The position numbers and the translations under genes were made by a program. A stretch of 64,000 nucleotides of DNA from Myxocyprinus asiaticus (lineage: Eukaryota; Chordata; Actinopteri; Cypriniformes; Catostomidae), in NCBI RefSeq assembly GCF_019703515.2, contig NC_059365.1, positions 40,004,001 through 40,068,000 on the forward strand. The letters are read 5' to 3'. Under the pieces are notes generated by a model, which was not told the DNA's origin, did no database searches, and saw only the letters and a list, made by a program, of their open reading frames with translations. Below, piece by piece: positions 63,962 to 64,000 of the stretch; position 1 is the stretch's first letter, and each line of letters begins with the position of its first letter.

Positions 63962-64000
63962 CTAGAGACAAACATAGAGAGACACAGTCAGACAATCAGA

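Noticed and set aside
1..64000. CRISPR, phage, operon or toxin-antitoxin system
   Set aside because: No spaced direct-repeat arrays or compact prokaryotic genes; introns, SINEs and Tc1/hAT elements identify vertebrate DNA.

Overview
This is vertebrate nuclear DNA from a ray-finned fish, very probably a cypriniform (carp or minnow relative). Two multi-exon genes are spread over tens of kilobases with GT-AG introns, and the rest is packed with teleost-type repeats: Tc1-like elements with TA target sites, hAT elements with 8-bp target duplications, TTAA-type and PIF/Harbinger-like MITEs, an L2-like LINE tail, tRNA-derived SINEs and (TA)n/(CA)n tracts. There are no prokaryotic operons, CRISPR arrays or canonical rRNA/tRNA genes.

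Left half (453-36499, minus strand): the 5' half of atg2a, the autophagy lipid-transfer protein. I could place 22 coding exons, running from the start codon at 36499 to an exon ending at 453. Their lengths sum to 3351 bp (1117 codons) and all splice phases agree. The 3' half of the gene lies beyond the left edge. The presumed promoter, with a full CRE and a YY1-type ATGGCGG box, is near 36.87-36.93 kb.

Middle (about 37.0-44.6 kb): no host gene seen. It holds two tRNA-derived SINEs in opposite orientation, Tc1-like and hAT-like MITEs, and unclassified repeats.

Right half (44602-63961, minus strand): an nxf1-type mRNA export factor whose 5' end lies beyond the right edge. Twelve exons (990 bp, 329 codons plus stop) encode the end of the RRM, the NTF2-like domain and the UBA/TAP-C domain. 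The leucine-rich repeat exons normally found between RRM and NTF2 are not there. The interval where they should be is occupied by nested transposons, yet the flanking exons are both phase 0 and would splice in frame. This is the most interesting observation in the window.

Transposon history is well recorded: two hAT elements with perfect 8-bp duplications, a 1.2-kb Tc1-like deletion derivative present three times with the same internal deletion, Tc1 inside Tc1, a MITE inside a MITE, and an L2 tail patched with about 100 bp of a Tc1-like element. Exon boundaries were read by eye from protein similarity and splice signals. Family names come from memory of protein families and repeat types, not from a search.
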